NCBI GenBank assembly: GCA_007571305.1
Contig: RKRR01000007.1
Coordinates: forward strand, 1-49,707
Direction: 5' to 3'
Origin: Candidatus Poribacteria bacterium
GTDB taxonomy: Bacteria > Poribacteria > WGA-4E > WGA-3G
Length of the DNA: 49,707 nt
In this document: in pieces, positions 1 through 9,498 of the stretch
How positions within the stretch are numbered: position 1 is the first letter of the stretch
Layout: each line of letters opens with the position of its first letter
Notes under the pieces: model-generated
Told to the model about the DNA's origin: nothing
Databases searched by the model: none
Seen by the model: the letters and a program-made list of their open reading frames with translations, nothing else
Made by a program: the position numbers and the translations under genes

Positions 1-42
1 AAAGAGGCAATTTTTAGGGATATAACTCCTAAATCCTCCTTA

Positions 43-78
43 TCAGGGGGACTTTAATTGGAAATGTGTCCCCCCTGA
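43..78. repeat. Imperfect hairpin upstream of first gene
   Basis: TCAGGGGGAC at 43-52 faces GTCCCCCCTGA at 68-78, a ten-pair stem with one extra C. No T-run follows directly, so it is not a clear terminator. It could end a gene lying left of the window or be a remnant of an extragenic palindrome. The rest of 1-107 shows no gene. Confidence 0.4.
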
Positions 79-99
79 ATATTTATCAAACTCACGTTA
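76..99 (+). repeat. 24-bp dispersed repeat, copy 1
   Basis: These 24 bases, beginning TGAATATTTATC and ending CTCACGTTA, recur exactly on the minus strand at 49611-49634. The last part, AAACTCACGTTA, occurs again at 47986-47997. This copy is intergenic; the one at the far end lies in a broken reading frame. Confidence 0.6.
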
Positions 100-107
100 C
101 TGTAGTG

Positions 108-136
108 TTGACTTTATTATCTTTTAAGGGTATTCT
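108..136 (+). promoter_or_regulatory. Putative sigma70 promoter of the first secreted protein
   Basis: TTGACT at 108-113 and TATTCT at 131-136 are 17 bases apart, each one mismatch from consensus. Predicted transcription would start near 143, about 80 bases before the ATG at 223. Confidence 0.4.
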
Positions 137-222
137 ATCTACGTAGTTTCTGCTATCCTCATGAGGGTAGGAGGCGTGTTGACAAGTTCTATATTGTATT
201 GACAGAAGACAGGAGGAGAAAT

Positions 223-906
223 ATGAGAATGGCTATTGGATTCTCGAAGTTAGTTTCCCTGAGTCTCATGATACTTTTGGGGATCGTGTTTTCGTTACCA
301 ACGGACGCTGGCACTCAATTGTGGGACTTTGAGGAGAAGCATGAGGATTGGAAAGTCGCGAACGGAAATTGGGAAATCAAGGGCGGTATCTATCAACTCG
401 AAAGAGGTGGTAAAGCCGAACACTCCCTCGTCGGCGAAGAGGATTGGGACGACTACACCGTCGAAGCCAAGATTCGGCTGGACGAAGGAAATTGGGCAGG
501 CTTAATCTTTCGAGCGCAAAGTGAGCATGAGTACTACGTCTATTACCTGAACGTTCCGAACAACAAGTCTGAACTTTGGAGACATAACAAGGGGGCATGG
601 GATTCGCGTCAAGCGATTACCAGCAATATCCCTGCCACGAAAAAAGTGAAGATAGAGAACGAAGAGTGGCTTGACGTTAAAGTAATCGTCGAAGGCGGCA
701 TCTTCCAACTGCATATCAACGGTGAACTTCAGAGTGAACAGAAAGACGATACCTATAAAAAAGGTAAGATCGGTGTGTGGGGATGGGAGACTGCGGCGAG
801 TTTTGACGATGTCATGATTACCGGTGATAATGTGATAGATACGCTTGCCGTTGATGCGAATGACAAGCTCGCAACAACGTGGGGACGACTTAAAAGGGTC
901 TACTAA
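223..906 (+). CDS. Secreted concanavalin A-like (DUF1080/LamG-type) protein with TTWGRLKR tail
   Basis: Secreted lectin-fold protein of unknown ligand. I start it at ATG 223 because AGGAGG lies at 211-216; the frame is open back to a TTG at 199. The N-terminus is a signal peptide with a long hydrophobic stretch ending near TDAG. The body has the beta-sandwich pattern of the 3-keto-disaccharide hydrolase/DUF1080 and LamG groups: WDFEEKHEDWKVANGNWEI, YTVEAKIRL, AGLIFRAQ, YYVYYLNV and a closing ASFDDV strand. The last residues are KLATTWGRLKRVY, a tail shared with three other secreted proteins here. The next gene is a close paralogue, so this is a tandem duplication. A carbohydrate-binding or surface role is inferred; no catalytic residues can be assigned. 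Confidence 0.8.
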   Translation: MRMAIGFSKLVSLSLMILLGIVFSLPTDAGTQLWDFEEKHEDWKVANGNWEIKGGIYQLERGGKAEHSLVGEEDWDDYTVEAKIRLDEGNWAGLIFRAQSEHEYYVYYLNVPNNKSELWRHNKGAWDSRQAITSNIPATKKVKIENEEWLDVKVIVEGGIFQLHINGELQSEQKDDTYKKGKIGVWGWETAASFDDVMITGDNVIDTLAVDANDKLATTWGRLKRVY

Positions 907-912
907 GGCATT

Positions 913-996
913 CCGTAACGTAGGAAACCGTGGGTCTCCTGCGTCCGAAGATACACAACCTCACAGGTTGTGCTACAAAGATAGCAACTTCGGTTA
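913..996. repeat. REP-like element, copy A (truncated)
   Basis: The GTAG hairpin core is at 954-976: on the minus strand GTAG, then CACAACCT and AGGTTGTG arms around GTG, a perfect eight-pair stem. The right end (TAGCAACTT, 982-990) matches the right terminal repeat of the elements at 3613 and 31503. The left terminal repeat is missing because the element abuts the stop codon of the upstream gene. Confidence 0.65.
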
Positions 997-1037
997 GTGT
1001 ATAAGTAATTGTTATCACCACAACAGGAGCGACTATA

Positions 1038-1706
1038 ATGAAATATCTGTTTTCAACTGCTTTGGTGTGTTGTTTCCTCGTACTCGTAGCCTCTTTTGCT
1101 TTTGCCGGCGAACAGTCCTGGTCATTTGAGTCAGAAGCAGACGACTGGGCACCGGCGAACGGCTCTTGGAGTATTGAGGACGGCATATATAAACTCGATA
1201 AGGGCGGCAGAGCCGAGCACTCCCTCGTTGGTGACACTGCATGGGAAGACTACACTGTCGAGGCGAAAGTGCGCCTCGATGAAGGAAACTGGGCGGGTGT
1301 TGTTTATCGAGCTCAAAGCGAGATGGAATACTACGTCTACTATCTCAATGTCCCAAATAACAAGACAGAACTTTGGCGACATAAGATAGGGGCATGGGAT
1401 GCCCGCGACAAGATCGGTGAACTCCCCGGGTCTAATGTCACTATCGCGAACGACGAATGGTTTGACATGCGGGTCGTCGTGGAAGGCAATTCAATGAAAC
1501 TCTGGATTAACGGTGAAGAGCAGGGTGAACTCAAGGATGAAACCGGTGCTGGGTACCCCGCTGGGCAAGCCGGGGTTTGGGCATGGGAAACAGCAGCGAG
1601 TTTTGATGATGTCAAGGTCTCCGGGGATGCTATCGCCGGTCTTGTTCCGGTGGAACCACTGGATAAATTGACGACCACGTGGGGATACCTCAAACGGCGT
1701 TTTTAG
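1038..1706 (+). CDS. Secreted concanavalin A-like protein, tandem paralogue
   Basis: Paralogue of the preceding gene; long stretches align without gaps (WSFESEADDWAPANGSW, AEHSLVGDTAWEDYTVEAKVRLDEGNWAG, YYVYYLNVPNNK, WAWETAASFDDV). The signal peptide is MKYLFSTALVCCFLVLVASFAFA, a textbook cleavage pattern. AGGAG at 1024-1028 precedes ATG 1038. The C-terminus is KLTTTWGYLKRRF, the common tail. Between the two copies lies the truncated repeat at 913-996. Function is unknown; the fold suggests glycan binding at the cell surface. Keeping the tail and the Trp-rich core in both copies argues that both are functional. Confidence 0.82.
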   Translation: MKYLFSTALVCCFLVLVASFAFAGEQSWSFESEADDWAPANGSWSIEDGIYKLDKGGRAEHSLVGDTAWEDYTVEAKVRLDEGNWAGVVYRAQSEMEYYVYYLNVPNNKTELWRHKIGAWDARDKIGELPGSNVTIANDEWFDMRVVVEGNSMKLWINGEEQGELKDETGAGYPAGQAGVWAWETAASFDDVKVSGDAIAGLVPVEPLDKLTTTWGYLKRRF

Positions 1707-1741
1707 GTGGTGTTTCCATCGCGCCACTGGGACGGTAGCAA

Positions 1742-3592
1742 GTGGGACGGCAACTTTCCTATTACACAGTTGTGTTGGTGGTACTCTCTGTGTGCCACCT
1801 TACTCTCTGGCATGTCACTGTCGCGTTCTCCCAAGAAACGGCTGCTGAGGACATCACAGCGCGGATTCGTGCCTATAAAACAGAACTGGCAATTGACGGT
1901 ACACGGGTTGAGACTCGACTGCAACTCGCGAAGATTTACCTCCAAATTGAGGCTTACGCGGATGCAGTTAACGAGTATCGTCACATAATTGCGTTGATGG
2001 AGGTGAACCCAGTCTCCGAAGGCGAAAGAACCGAACGCAACGCGGATCTTGCCGCTGCTTACCACGGTTTGGGATTGGCATATACCGGGCTTGAGAAATT
2101 TGAGGATGCCATTGCGGCATACCAGCGAGCGATGAGGAACGTTTCCGATTGGGCACATACCCACGCGGCTTTGGCGAGTGTCTACACAAACATGCACCGT
2201 TATGCCGAAGCTCTCGACGCTTACAAAGTCGCAGTTGTCTTGGATCCGAACGATGAGATGATCCATCATCAACTTGGGAATGTCTATAGCAAACGCGGTG
2301 AACGTTCCGCAGCGATGCAGCATCAACAACGCGCAATTGCTATCGCACCGGAATTCGCAGCAGCACACTATCAGTTAGGGCTCCTCTACGCACAAGAAAA
2401 GCGGTGGACTGATGCGATTGCTTCCTATCGGAAGGCATACACACACGACGAGATGTTAGTTGAGGCACTCTATAACCTCGCGCAAGCGTCCCTCCGCGTT
2501 GGAAATCCGTCTGCGGCGCGTGAGCAGATGGCACTGTTTGAGAAACGCAAAGCGACATTGACCCCGCTGTACCAGTTACGAGGTGCGTTGCAGCGGGAGC
2601 AAGGGACAGTTGAACGTGCCCAGATTCTCACGAACATCGCCAGACTGTATCTTAAAAACGGGTTCTATGAAAAAGCGGTCTGGGAGTATCAGAAAGCACT
2701 GGGAATGGCCCCCCAACTTGTACTTGCTTACAACGGCTTGGGTATCGCTTATGCGATGCTTGGGAAATACTCAGAAGCCGTTACTGCACAACAGAAAGCG
2801 TTAGAACTCCAGCCGAATTTCGCGAAGGCATCCGCAGGACTCGGTTTGGTGTCCCTCAGGCAGAATCAGACAGAAGCTGCATTGGAGCATTACCAACGCG
2901 CAGTCGATTCGGATCCCCAATTCTTAGAGGCACATCTAAAGATTGGATTCATTCTGCTGAATCAGGAGCGTTATGCGGAAGCGATTGATACGTACCGGAC
3001 GATTCTGAAAATTAAGCCCGACGATCCTGAGATATATTACAACTTAGGATTATGCTATGCCCATCAAGCGAGAGTTATTGATGATACGTTTCAATCTTCT
3101 GAAGATTTGATGGTTTCTGCACTGGGGGCACTTGAAAAGGCGGTAGAGTTGTCGTTATCTGACACTGATGATTCAAACAAGGCGGAACAATTACCTACAC
3201 AGCCACCATTTTTGATGGAGGCCTACTACCTCATTGGTGAGCTTCAAGGGAGTAAAGGGGATTTAGATGCGGCGGAGAGGGCTTACCTAACCTCCGGCTT
3301 ACCGAAGGCCTATCACGCCCTTGCACAGTTAAGGGCAAAGTTCGCAAAGAAAAATGAAGTAGGTGGCGAACGCGGTATGGATTTAGAAATTGCTCGACGT
3401 TATGCCGAGGAAGCTATATGCTTGGATCCGAACGTCGCGAGTTATTACAATACGCTTGCGCTCATTGATTTTCGGCGCGGTGCCTATCAGCAGGCAGAGA
3501 AAGCGATCCGAAAGGCATTGGAACTTGAACCGGAAAATCGGAACTATCGACAAGGACTCAAACAGATTTCTGGTAAATTGGCGGTTGAGTGA
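1742..3592 (+). CDS. Secreted or membrane-anchored TPR-repeat protein
   Basis: Protein of about 616 residues made almost wholly of tetratricopeptide repeats, a helical scaffold for protein-protein contacts. Successive 34-residue units show the W/Y-LG-Y-A-P pattern, for example AAYHGLGLAYTGLEKFEDAIAAYQRAM, VLAYNGLGIAYAMLGKYSEAVTAQQKALELQP and EIYYNLGLCYAHQA. A hydrophobic N-terminus (YYTVVLVVLSVCHLTLWHVTVAFSQ) acts as signal peptide or anchor. The start is uncertain: GTG 1742 gives this length but has no clear Shine-Dalgarno, and other GTG codons lie just inside. It starts 35 bases after the paralogue upstream, so co-transcription with the lectin-like genes is plausible. Confidence 0.8.
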   Translation: MGRQLSYYTVVLVVLSVCHLTLWHVTVAFSQETAAEDITARIRAYKTELAIDGTRVETRLQLAKIYLQIEAYADAVNEYRHIIALMEVNPVSEGERTERNADLAAAYHGLGLAYTGLEKFEDAIAAYQRAMRNVSDWAHTHAALASVYTNMHRYAEALDAYKVAVVLDPNDEMIHHQLGNVYSKRGERSAAMQHQQRAIAIAPEFAAAHYQLGLLYAQEKRWTDAIASYRKAYTHDEMLVEALYNLAQASLRVGNPSAAREQMALFEKRKATLTPLYQLRGALQREQGTVERAQILTNIARLYLKNGFYEKAVWEYQKALGMAPQLVLAYNGLGIAYAMLGKYSEAVTAQQKALELQPNFAKASAGLGLVSLRQNQTEAALEHYQRAVDSDPQFLEAHLKIGFILLNQERYAEAIDTYRTILKIKPDDPEIYYNLGLCYAHQARVIDDTFQSSEDLMVSALGALEKAVELSLSDTDDSNKAEQLPTQPPFLMEAYYLIGELQGSKGDLDAAERAYLTSGLPKAYHALAQLRAKFAKKNEVGGERGMDLEIARRYAEEAICLDPNVASYYNTLALIDFRRGAYQQAEKAIRKALELEPENRNYRQGLKQISGKLAVE

Positions 3593-3612
3593 GGATTCTA
3601 TAGACATAACCT

Positions 3613-3761
3613 AAGTTGCTACGGACACAATTTTAGAGATGCATCTGCTATGTTTCACTGAAAAACGTTCAGGATCCGCAGCAGTTTGTAGCGTAAGAAA
3701 CCGTTAGTTTGCGTTCTTAAGAGGCACAACCTAACAGGTTATGCTACAAGGGTGGCAACTT
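3613..3761. repeat. 149-bp MITE-like element, copy B
   Basis: Bounded by AAGTTGCTA (3613-3621) and GGCAACTT (3754-3761); the inverted similarity reaches outward to about 3607 and 3768 (TAACCTAAGTTGC against GCAACTTGGGTTA). It carries the GTAG hairpin at 3725-3747, read on the minus strand. A second copy of the same length at 31503-31651 is nearly identical over its first 70 bases. No coding capacity. Confidence 0.75.
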
Positions 3762-3869
3762 GGGTTAGACAGAGTACCGCGAAACCGAATCATCATGAAG
3801 ATTTGAAAAAATAACTGAAACCCTGCGCGAAACAAAGTGGAGCGCAGTCCAGGAGCGAATAAGAAAAAG

Positions 3870-5315
3870 ATGGCATACGATAGCCTTGCAGAGTTCGTTA
3901 AAGCCCTGGATCGAGCAGGCGAACTCAAACGAATTAAAACAAATGTATCACCGGCGTTGGAAATCGCTGAAATCACCGATAGGGTGAGCAAAGCAGGCGG
4001 TCCTGCACTTCTCTTTGAAAAGGTTGAAGGCAGCCCAATGCCGCTTCTCATCAATACCTACGGCTCTTATCAACGGATGGCGATGGCTCTGGGCGTGGAT
4101 GATCTTGGGCAAATTGCGTCGGAAATTGAGGGTATGATAAAATTGGCACCGCCGGATTCCCTCCTCGATAAGATGAAAATTCTCCGACTACTGTCGCAAT
4201 TGACAAACTTTCCCCCCAAAACCGTGAAAAAAGGAGCGTGTCAAGAGGTAGTCCTTACGGGCGAGGAAGCCTCCTTAGATGTGTTGCCGCTCATTAAATG
4301 CTGGCCCCTCGATGCCGATAAATACATCACCTTGCCCCAAGTTTTTACGCATAGCCTGAAAACGGGGCAAAGGAACGTTGGGACATATCGTCTACAGAAA
4401 ATAACACCCTATGCATTAGCGATGCACTGGCAGATTCATCACGACGGTGCTGCTCATCATCGTGAATATCGACAAGCTGAGCAACAGATGCCCGTAGCAA
4501 TCGCACTCGGCGGAGATCCTGTGATGTCTTATATCGGTACGGCACCCCTTCCGTCTGGGATTGATGAGCTTTTATTCGCGGGGTTTCTCCGAAAATCGAA
4601 TGTGGAGATGGTACCTGCCAAGACGATTGATATGCTTGTGCCTGCAAACGCGGATATCGTGATCGAAGGGTACATCGAGCCAAATGAAACCTGTATAGAG
4701 GGCCCCTTTGGCGACCATACCGGATTTTACTCCTTAGCAGATGAGTACCCACTCCTTCATATCACGGCGATTACGCATCGGAAAAATCCGATCTATCAGA
4801 CGATCATCGTCGGTAAACCACCGATGGAGGATTGTTATATGGGCAAGGCAACTGAGCGGATCTTCATGCCGTTGATTAAAACACAACTGCCAGAACTCAT
4901 CGATATGAATCTACCCTTGTTTGGTGTATTTCACAATTTTGCGCTGATTTCTATTGACAAACGTTACCCGTACCATGCGAAAAAAATTATGCACAGCCTG
5001 TGGGGACTCGGGCAGTTGATGTTCAGCAAAATTATCATTGTTGTCGATAAAGATGTTGACGTTCAGAATGTCGAAGAGGTGCTTTTTTATGTCGGAAGCA
5101 ATGTCGATCCAAAAAGAGATGTGACGATTGTTGAGGGCCCTGTTGATGTGCTGGACCATGCAGCACCCCTTATGGGCGCGGGATCGAAGATGGGCATTGA
5201 CGCGACAACGAAATGGGCGGAAGAAGGGTATCAACGCGAGTGGCCCCAAGAGATACAGATGTCTGACGAGGTGATTGCGTTAGTCGATGAAAAGTGGAAA
5301 AAATACGGTTTTTAG
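3870..5315 (+). CDS. UbiD-family decarboxylase
   Basis: Prenylated-FMN-dependent decarboxylase of the UbiD family, about 481 residues, the family's usual length. Recognisable blocks are the N-terminal LAEFVKALDRAGELKRI, VGTYRLQ, PVAIALGGDP, the signature EGPFGDHTGFYS and the C-terminal KMGIDATTKW. ATG 3870 is chosen because the protein then starts MAYDSLAEFV as in homologues and AGGAG lies at 3851-3855; the frame is open to GTG 3837. The family decarboxylates aromatic or unsaturated acids. Because mqnE and mqnA are also in the window, this may be the naphthoate decarboxylase of the futalosine pathway (MqnL); that is inference. No UbiX homologue, which makes the cofactor, is visible. Confidence 0.9.
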   Translation: MAYDSLAEFVKALDRAGELKRIKTNVSPALEIAEITDRVSKAGGPALLFEKVEGSPMPLLINTYGSYQRMAMALGVDDLGQIASEIEGMIKLAPPDSLLDKMKILRLLSQLTNFPPKTVKKGACQEVVLTGEEASLDVLPLIKCWPLDADKYITLPQVFTHSLKTGQRNVGTYRLQKITPYALAMHWQIHHDGAAHHREYRQAEQQMPVAIALGGDPVMSYIGTAPLPSGIDELLFAGFLRKSNVEMVPAKTIDMLVPANADIVIEGYIEPNETCIEGPFGDHTGFYSLADEYPLLHITAITHRKNPIYQTIIVGKPPMEDCYMGKATERIFMPLIKTQLPELIDMNLPLFGVFHNFALISIDKRYPYHAKKIMHSLWGLGQLMFSKIIIVVDKDVDVQNVEEVLFYVGSNVDPKRDVTIVEGPVDVLDHAAPLMGAGSKMGIDATTKWAEEGYQREWPQEIQMSDEVIALVDEKWKKYGF

Positions 5316-5436
5316 TTGATTGATCCTTTATGCTCTCCATTTCATTACGATCGAAAGAAACCACTGTGTAGTGGGGCAGTGACCAGAATTCGTAGGGTAA
5401 AAAATCGCAAAGGAAATCAAAAAAAGGAGAAGAGCC

Positions 5437-6507
5437 ATGGGAGAAACGATTTACGATGTTGCAGTGATTGGTGCGGGACCCGCTGGCGCGCAAGCAGCGG
5501 TTTCAGCAAGCCATCAGATGCGGCACGTTTTGGTGCTGCATTCAGGAAAGGTGAGTTTTAATCGGGGTCGTGCTTATTGGTCAAAGTCTGTAGAAATTGA
5601 AGATGCTCCAGTCTTCCCCGGTATCATTGGTCCCAACTTTGCGAAGGAACTCATGAAATGGATGGAGAGCCGACCTGTCGTCAATTTCATGCTGGGTTCT
5701 GAGAAACGCAAGACAGGCATTGATATACGCGATGGAATGGTTACGAAACTCACACGGAACGGTGACCTATTTGAACTCGAAGCATCTACCAAGACGCTCA
5801 AACGAAATACACCGTTGGAGATGGCATCATTTAAATCCCACACCGTCGTTGTTGCTTCTGGATTTGATGATAAGTGGCCCGATATTGAATTCGATCCCAA
5901 TGCTGAGCGTTTATATAAGCAGTATGCTACAGTATTCCGCTATGCAGGCAATCGAAAAGGATGGCACGTCTGCATCCGTTGCGATGGACACCTGCACGTC
6001 AACGAGCATCTTGCCCTCCTTGGTGTTGGTGACTATATCTATGAGGCAGCGATTGGTGCGCAAGATTTTACGGATAAAATCACAATTCTAACAAACGGTA
6101 GGCCCCATGGTATGTCCCCATCTGTATTAGAACAGGTGAAAGCACGGAAAATTAATATCATTGAGACAAATATTAAACGGCATATTGGCGAAAAAACGAA
6201 TCTTTTGGGATTTGAGATGGTTGATGGGAGCGAATTATTTTTCCACGGTTTCCTCGTTGATGAAGGACTCATCCCCAATACGAAGTTTCTTGAGGGGTGG
6301 GATTATCAGAAAGATGAGGAAGGCTTGATTGTCGCGAACGAGGATATGCAAATGCTGGACAATAATGGGAAGCCTATTCCCGGACTCTTTGCCGCAGGCG
6401 ACATCATATCTGGCGAGCGAAATCTGATCGCGACTGCGTTCGCACTCGGACAGGAAGCAGGTTTGTCAGCATCGGACACCTTGCGTCAGTGGCATTTCCC
6501 AGATTAG
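5437..6507 (+). CDS. Thioredoxin reductase-like FAD/NAD(P)-dependent oxidoreductase
   Basis: Flavoprotein of the two-dinucleotide-binding thioredoxin reductase superfamily, 356 residues. The FAD site GAGPAGAQAA is near the N-terminus and the second FAD contact (GLFAAGDI) near the C-terminus. A CxxC pair (Cys179 and Cys182 in HVCIRCDGH) sits where thioredoxin reductases carry their redox disulfide, so a disulfide-exchange role is likely. The usual NADPH motif GGGDSA is replaced by LGVGDYIYEAA, so nucleotide preference is unclear. AGGAG near 5426 precedes ATG 5437. It lies 121 bases after the UbiD-family gene and 18 bases before polA, so the three may share a transcript. Confidence 0.85.
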   Translation: MGETIYDVAVIGAGPAGAQAAVSASHQMRHVLVLHSGKVSFNRGRAYWSKSVEIEDAPVFPGIIGPNFAKELMKWMESRPVVNFMLGSEKRKTGIDIRDGMVTKLTRNGDLFELEASTKTLKRNTPLEMASFKSHTVVVASGFDDKWPDIEFDPNAERLYKQYATVFRYAGNRKGWHVCIRCDGHLHVNEHLALLGVGDYIYEAAIGAQDFTDKITILTNGRPHGMSPSVLEQVKARKINIIETNIKRHIGEKTNLLGFEMVDGSELFFHGFLVDEGLIPNTKFLEGWDYQKDEEGLIVANEDMQMLDNNGKPIPGLFAAGDIISGERNLIATAFALGQEAGLSASDTLRQWHFPD

Positions 6508-6525
6508 GAGACAGGCAGAAAAATA

Positions 6526-9408
6526 ATGCAAAACGAGCAAAAAGATACCGTCTATATTATTGATACACATGCCGAAATATTTCGGGCTTATTATGCGATC
6601 CGTAGCGGATTGACGAGTAGCATCACCGGTGAGCCGACACACGCTGTATTCGGGTTCGCTGGCACACTTATTCGGATCTTGACACAACTTCAGGCAAAAT
6701 ATGTCGTCGCTGCGATTGATACACCGGGGGACACGTTCCGCAATGAACTTTATTCGGAATACAAAGCGAACCGTTCTCCAGCACCTGATGATCTGGTGAC
6801 ACAGATGCATCGCATTATGGAGTTGCTAGAGGCGTTTGGTATCTTAACGCTCGGCAGACCTGAACTGGAAGCGGATGACATCATCGCCTCTGTCACTCAG
6901 GTCATACTTGACGATCCAGAAACGTGTGATATTGGTGTTACTATCATTTCTAAAGACAAAGATCTTGAGCAGTTGTTAATCGGCAGTCGGGTTACAATGC
7001 TTGACCTCCACAATGATAAGATTATTGACGAGAGGTCGCTATTGGAAACGAAAGGCATAAAACCGTCACAAGTTGTTGATGCCCTTGCCTTAATGGGGGA
7101 TACCTCAGACAACGTACCAGGCGTTGAGAAAATCGGCTTGAAAACCGCCGCGCAATTAATCCAGCGGTACGGGTCCATTGAAGGCATTTTTGAGAATATT
7201 GATGAGATTAAGGGAAAACGGCGCGAAAACTTAGAGAAATCGAGCTCACAACTCGCTCTTTCACGAGAGCTTGTAACCCTGAAGCGGGATGCTCCTTTGG
7301 ACTTCTCCATAGAGCAGGCGCGTGTCAAACCGCTTGACCTCCAGAAGATTCTTCCACTCTTTCAGGAATTGGAACTCAAACGTTACGAGCAAGTTGTAAG
7401 GGGGCTTGCGGGTGGTGATTCTACGTCCGCTGTTGCTCCCACACCTACAACGCGCAAGGAACGAGTTGCGGAGTTAGCTCAGAAAACGGATGCCATTTTG
7501 GACAAAGGCGACTATGACACAGCCGAAACAGGGGACTATTCGGCGATCATCACGGTCGACCAACTGAAAGATCTCGTTGACACATTATCAGCACAGGAGA
7601 TTATCAGTTTTGATACCGAAACGAACGGCTTGGAACGTGAGGCGACGCTGTGTGGGTTAAGTTTCTCCTGGAAACCGAAGCAAGGCGTTTACGTTCCTGT
7701 CCGTTCGCCGCAACCTGAAGAGCATTTGGATACAGAGGCCGTACTTTCGGCACTTAAACCGATTTTGGAGAATCCTGCGCTACGGAAATGTGGACATAAT
7801 CTAAAGTTTGACGCGGGTATTCTTATTAGGAACGGTGTTAAACTCCAAGGGGCTGTTTTCGATACACTGCTCGCAAGCCAGTTGGTTGACGCACGGACCC
7901 CATCCCACAACCTTGATACGTTGGCGTTGCTCCATTTACAGCACAAGATGATCTCTTTTGAGGAACTTACGACGGATTCAGGCGACGCGAAGCCTGCTAA
8001 CGAAGCAACAGACTTGGGAGAACTGTTTGAGGTAGAGGCAGGACAACAGAAAACAATCGATGAAGTGCCATTGGATCAAGCCACAATTTACGCCGCAGAG
8101 GATGCTGACATTGCTCTTCGACTCTATCATTTCCTTACACCTAAACTTGATGAGATGGAGATCACAGATTTAGCGCGTGATATAGAGTCACCGCTCGCGC
8201 CGATACTCGCTGAAATGGAATATAACGGTATCGTTTGTGATAAAGAGGAACTCAAACGTCAAAGCGTTGTGATTAGCGAACTCGTTGATGCTCGACAAAA
8301 GGAAATTCACGAAATCATCGGACATCCATGTAATATTGATTCACCGAGGCAATTGGCGCAAGTGTTGTTTGATGAACTCGGTTTCAAACCCGTAAAACGG
8401 ACGCGGGGTGGCAAAGTTTCCACAGATGTGACTGTGTTAGAAGCACTCTCTCTGAGAGAGGACATCAACAATCCGAAGACCAGTGTCCCACGTTTGATAA
8501 TTGAGTACCGCCAATTTCGTAAGTTACAAAGCACCTATCTGGCGCAACTCCAGAATGCTGTTGATCCAAAAACACAACGTATCCACACACATCTCTATCA
8601 GTTAACAACAGCGACAGGGCGTTTGAAGTCCGACCACCCCAATCTACAGAACATTCCTGTCCGAACTGAGATTGGCAGACAGTTACGGCGCGCCTTTAGG
8701 GCACCAGAAGGGCATAAGTTGATCTGCGCGGATTACTCACAGATTGAACTTCGCATCCTTGCACACTTCAGTGAAGATGAGAGTCTCATCGAGACCTTCA
8801 CCCAAGATTTGGACATCCATACAGCAGTTGCTTCGCAGGTGTTTGAGGTCCCGGTTGCCTCGGTTACGCGCGAACTTCGCGATAAGGCGAAAACTATCAA
8901 CTTTGGCATCATCTATGGGGTTTCGCCAACGGGGCTCTCACGTCGGATTAAGGGGATGCGAGTGAAAGAAGCGGCGGCACTTATTGACGATTATAAAACT
9001 CGTTTTCCGGGGATAAATCGTTTCCTGCAGCAATGTATCCAGCAAGCATCAGATCATGGGTATGTGAGCACGCTCACCGGTAGACGGCGTGCAATTCCTG
9101 AAATCTATGCGACGAACCGGAGTCGGCGGAGCCTCGGTGAACGACTTGCAATCAATACTGTCGTGCAAGGTTCAGCTGCAGATCTGATGAAGGCTGCAAT
9201 GGTTCAGGTGCAGCATCGTATTGATAAGGATCAACTTCCGTTGAAAATGCTTCTGCAGATTCATGACGAGTTGGTGCTTGAGACACCGGAGGCACTCGCG
9301 GCGGAGCATGCTGCGATTGTCTGTGAAGAGATGGAGAAGGCGATGTCGCTCCGGGTTCCGCTTCGGACAGAAGCAGGAATCGGAGATAATTGGATGACTG
9401 CGAAGTGA
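6526..9408 (+). CDS. polA: DNA polymerase I
   Basis: Three-domain DNA polymerase I of 960 residues for Okazaki-fragment processing and repair. The N-terminal 5' nuclease (from YIIDTHAEIFRAYYA to about residue 290) contains ELEADDIIA and the helix-hairpin region GVEKIGLKTA. The proofreading 3'-5' exonuclease is intact: DTETNG (Asp363), GHNLKFDAG and YAAEDADIAL. The polymerase domain has motif A DYSQIELR (Asp736), motif B RDKAKTINFGIIYG and motif C HDE (913-915). AGGAG overlaps the stop codon of the upstream oxidoreductase gene. All three activities are expected to be functional, as in the E. coli enzyme. Confidence 0.97.
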   Translation: MQNEQKDTVYIIDTHAEIFRAYYAIRSGLTSSITGEPTHAVFGFAGTLIRILTQLQAKYVVAAIDTPGDTFRNELYSEYKANRSPAPDDLVTQMHRIMELLEAFGILTLGRPELEADDIIASVTQVILDDPETCDIGVTIISKDKDLEQLLIGSRVTMLDLHNDKIIDERSLLETKGIKPSQVVDALALMGDTSDNVPGVEKIGLKTAAQLIQRYGSIEGIFENIDEIKGKRRENLEKSSSQLALSRELVTLKRDAPLDFSIEQARVKPLDLQKILPLFQELELKRYEQVVRGLAGGDSTSAVAPTPTTRKERVAELAQKTDAILDKGDYDTAETGDYSAIITVDQLKDLVDTLSAQEIISFDTETNGLEREATLCGLSFSWKPKQGVYVPVRSPQPEEHLDTEAVLSALKPILENPALRKCGHNLKFDAGILIRNGVKLQGAVFDTLLASQLVDARTPSHNLDTLALLHLQHKMISFEELTTDSGDAKPANEATDLGELFEVEAGQQKTIDEVPLDQATIYAAEDADIALRLYHFLTPKLDEMEITDLARDIESPLAPILAEMEYNGIVCDKEELKRQSVVISELVDARQKEIHEIIGHPCNIDSPRQLAQVLFDELGFKPVKRTRGGKVSTDVTVLEALSLREDINNPKTSVPRLIIEYRQFRKLQSTYLAQLQNAVDPKTQRIHTHLYQLTTATGRLKSDHPNLQNIPVRTEIGRQLRRAFRAPEGHKLICADYSQIELRILAHFSEDESLIETFTQDLDIHTAVASQVFEVPVASVTRELRDKAKTINFGIIYGVSPTGLSRRIKGMRVKEAAALIDDYKTRFPGINRFLQQCIQQASDHGYVSTLTGRRRAIPEIYATNRSRRSLGERLAINTVVQGSAADLMKAAMVQVQHRIDKDQLPLKMLLQIHDELVLETPEALAAEHAAIVCEEMEKAMSLRVPLRTEAGIGDNWMTAK

Positions 9409-9471
9409 TAGATTCTCGAATGAAGTTGAAGTTACAAGCAGGTGGTTTTGATAAAATCGTTCAAAAAATAA

Positions 9472-9498
9472 AATTAATATTGACAATCAATATTAATT
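9472..9498. promoter_or_regulatory. Operator-like perfect dyad overlapping a promoter
   Basis: AATTAATATTGA and TCAATATTAATT form a perfect 12-base inverted repeat around CAA. The dyad covers the -35 box at 9480-9485 and part of the spacer. This is the expected geometry for a repressor site; the regulator is unknown. It is too AT-rich to be a good terminator for polA. Confidence 0.5.

Noticed and set aside
5316..5561. 81-codon frame between UbiD-family and flavoprotein genes
   Set aside because: It overlaps the well-supported flavoprotein start and has no independent support.
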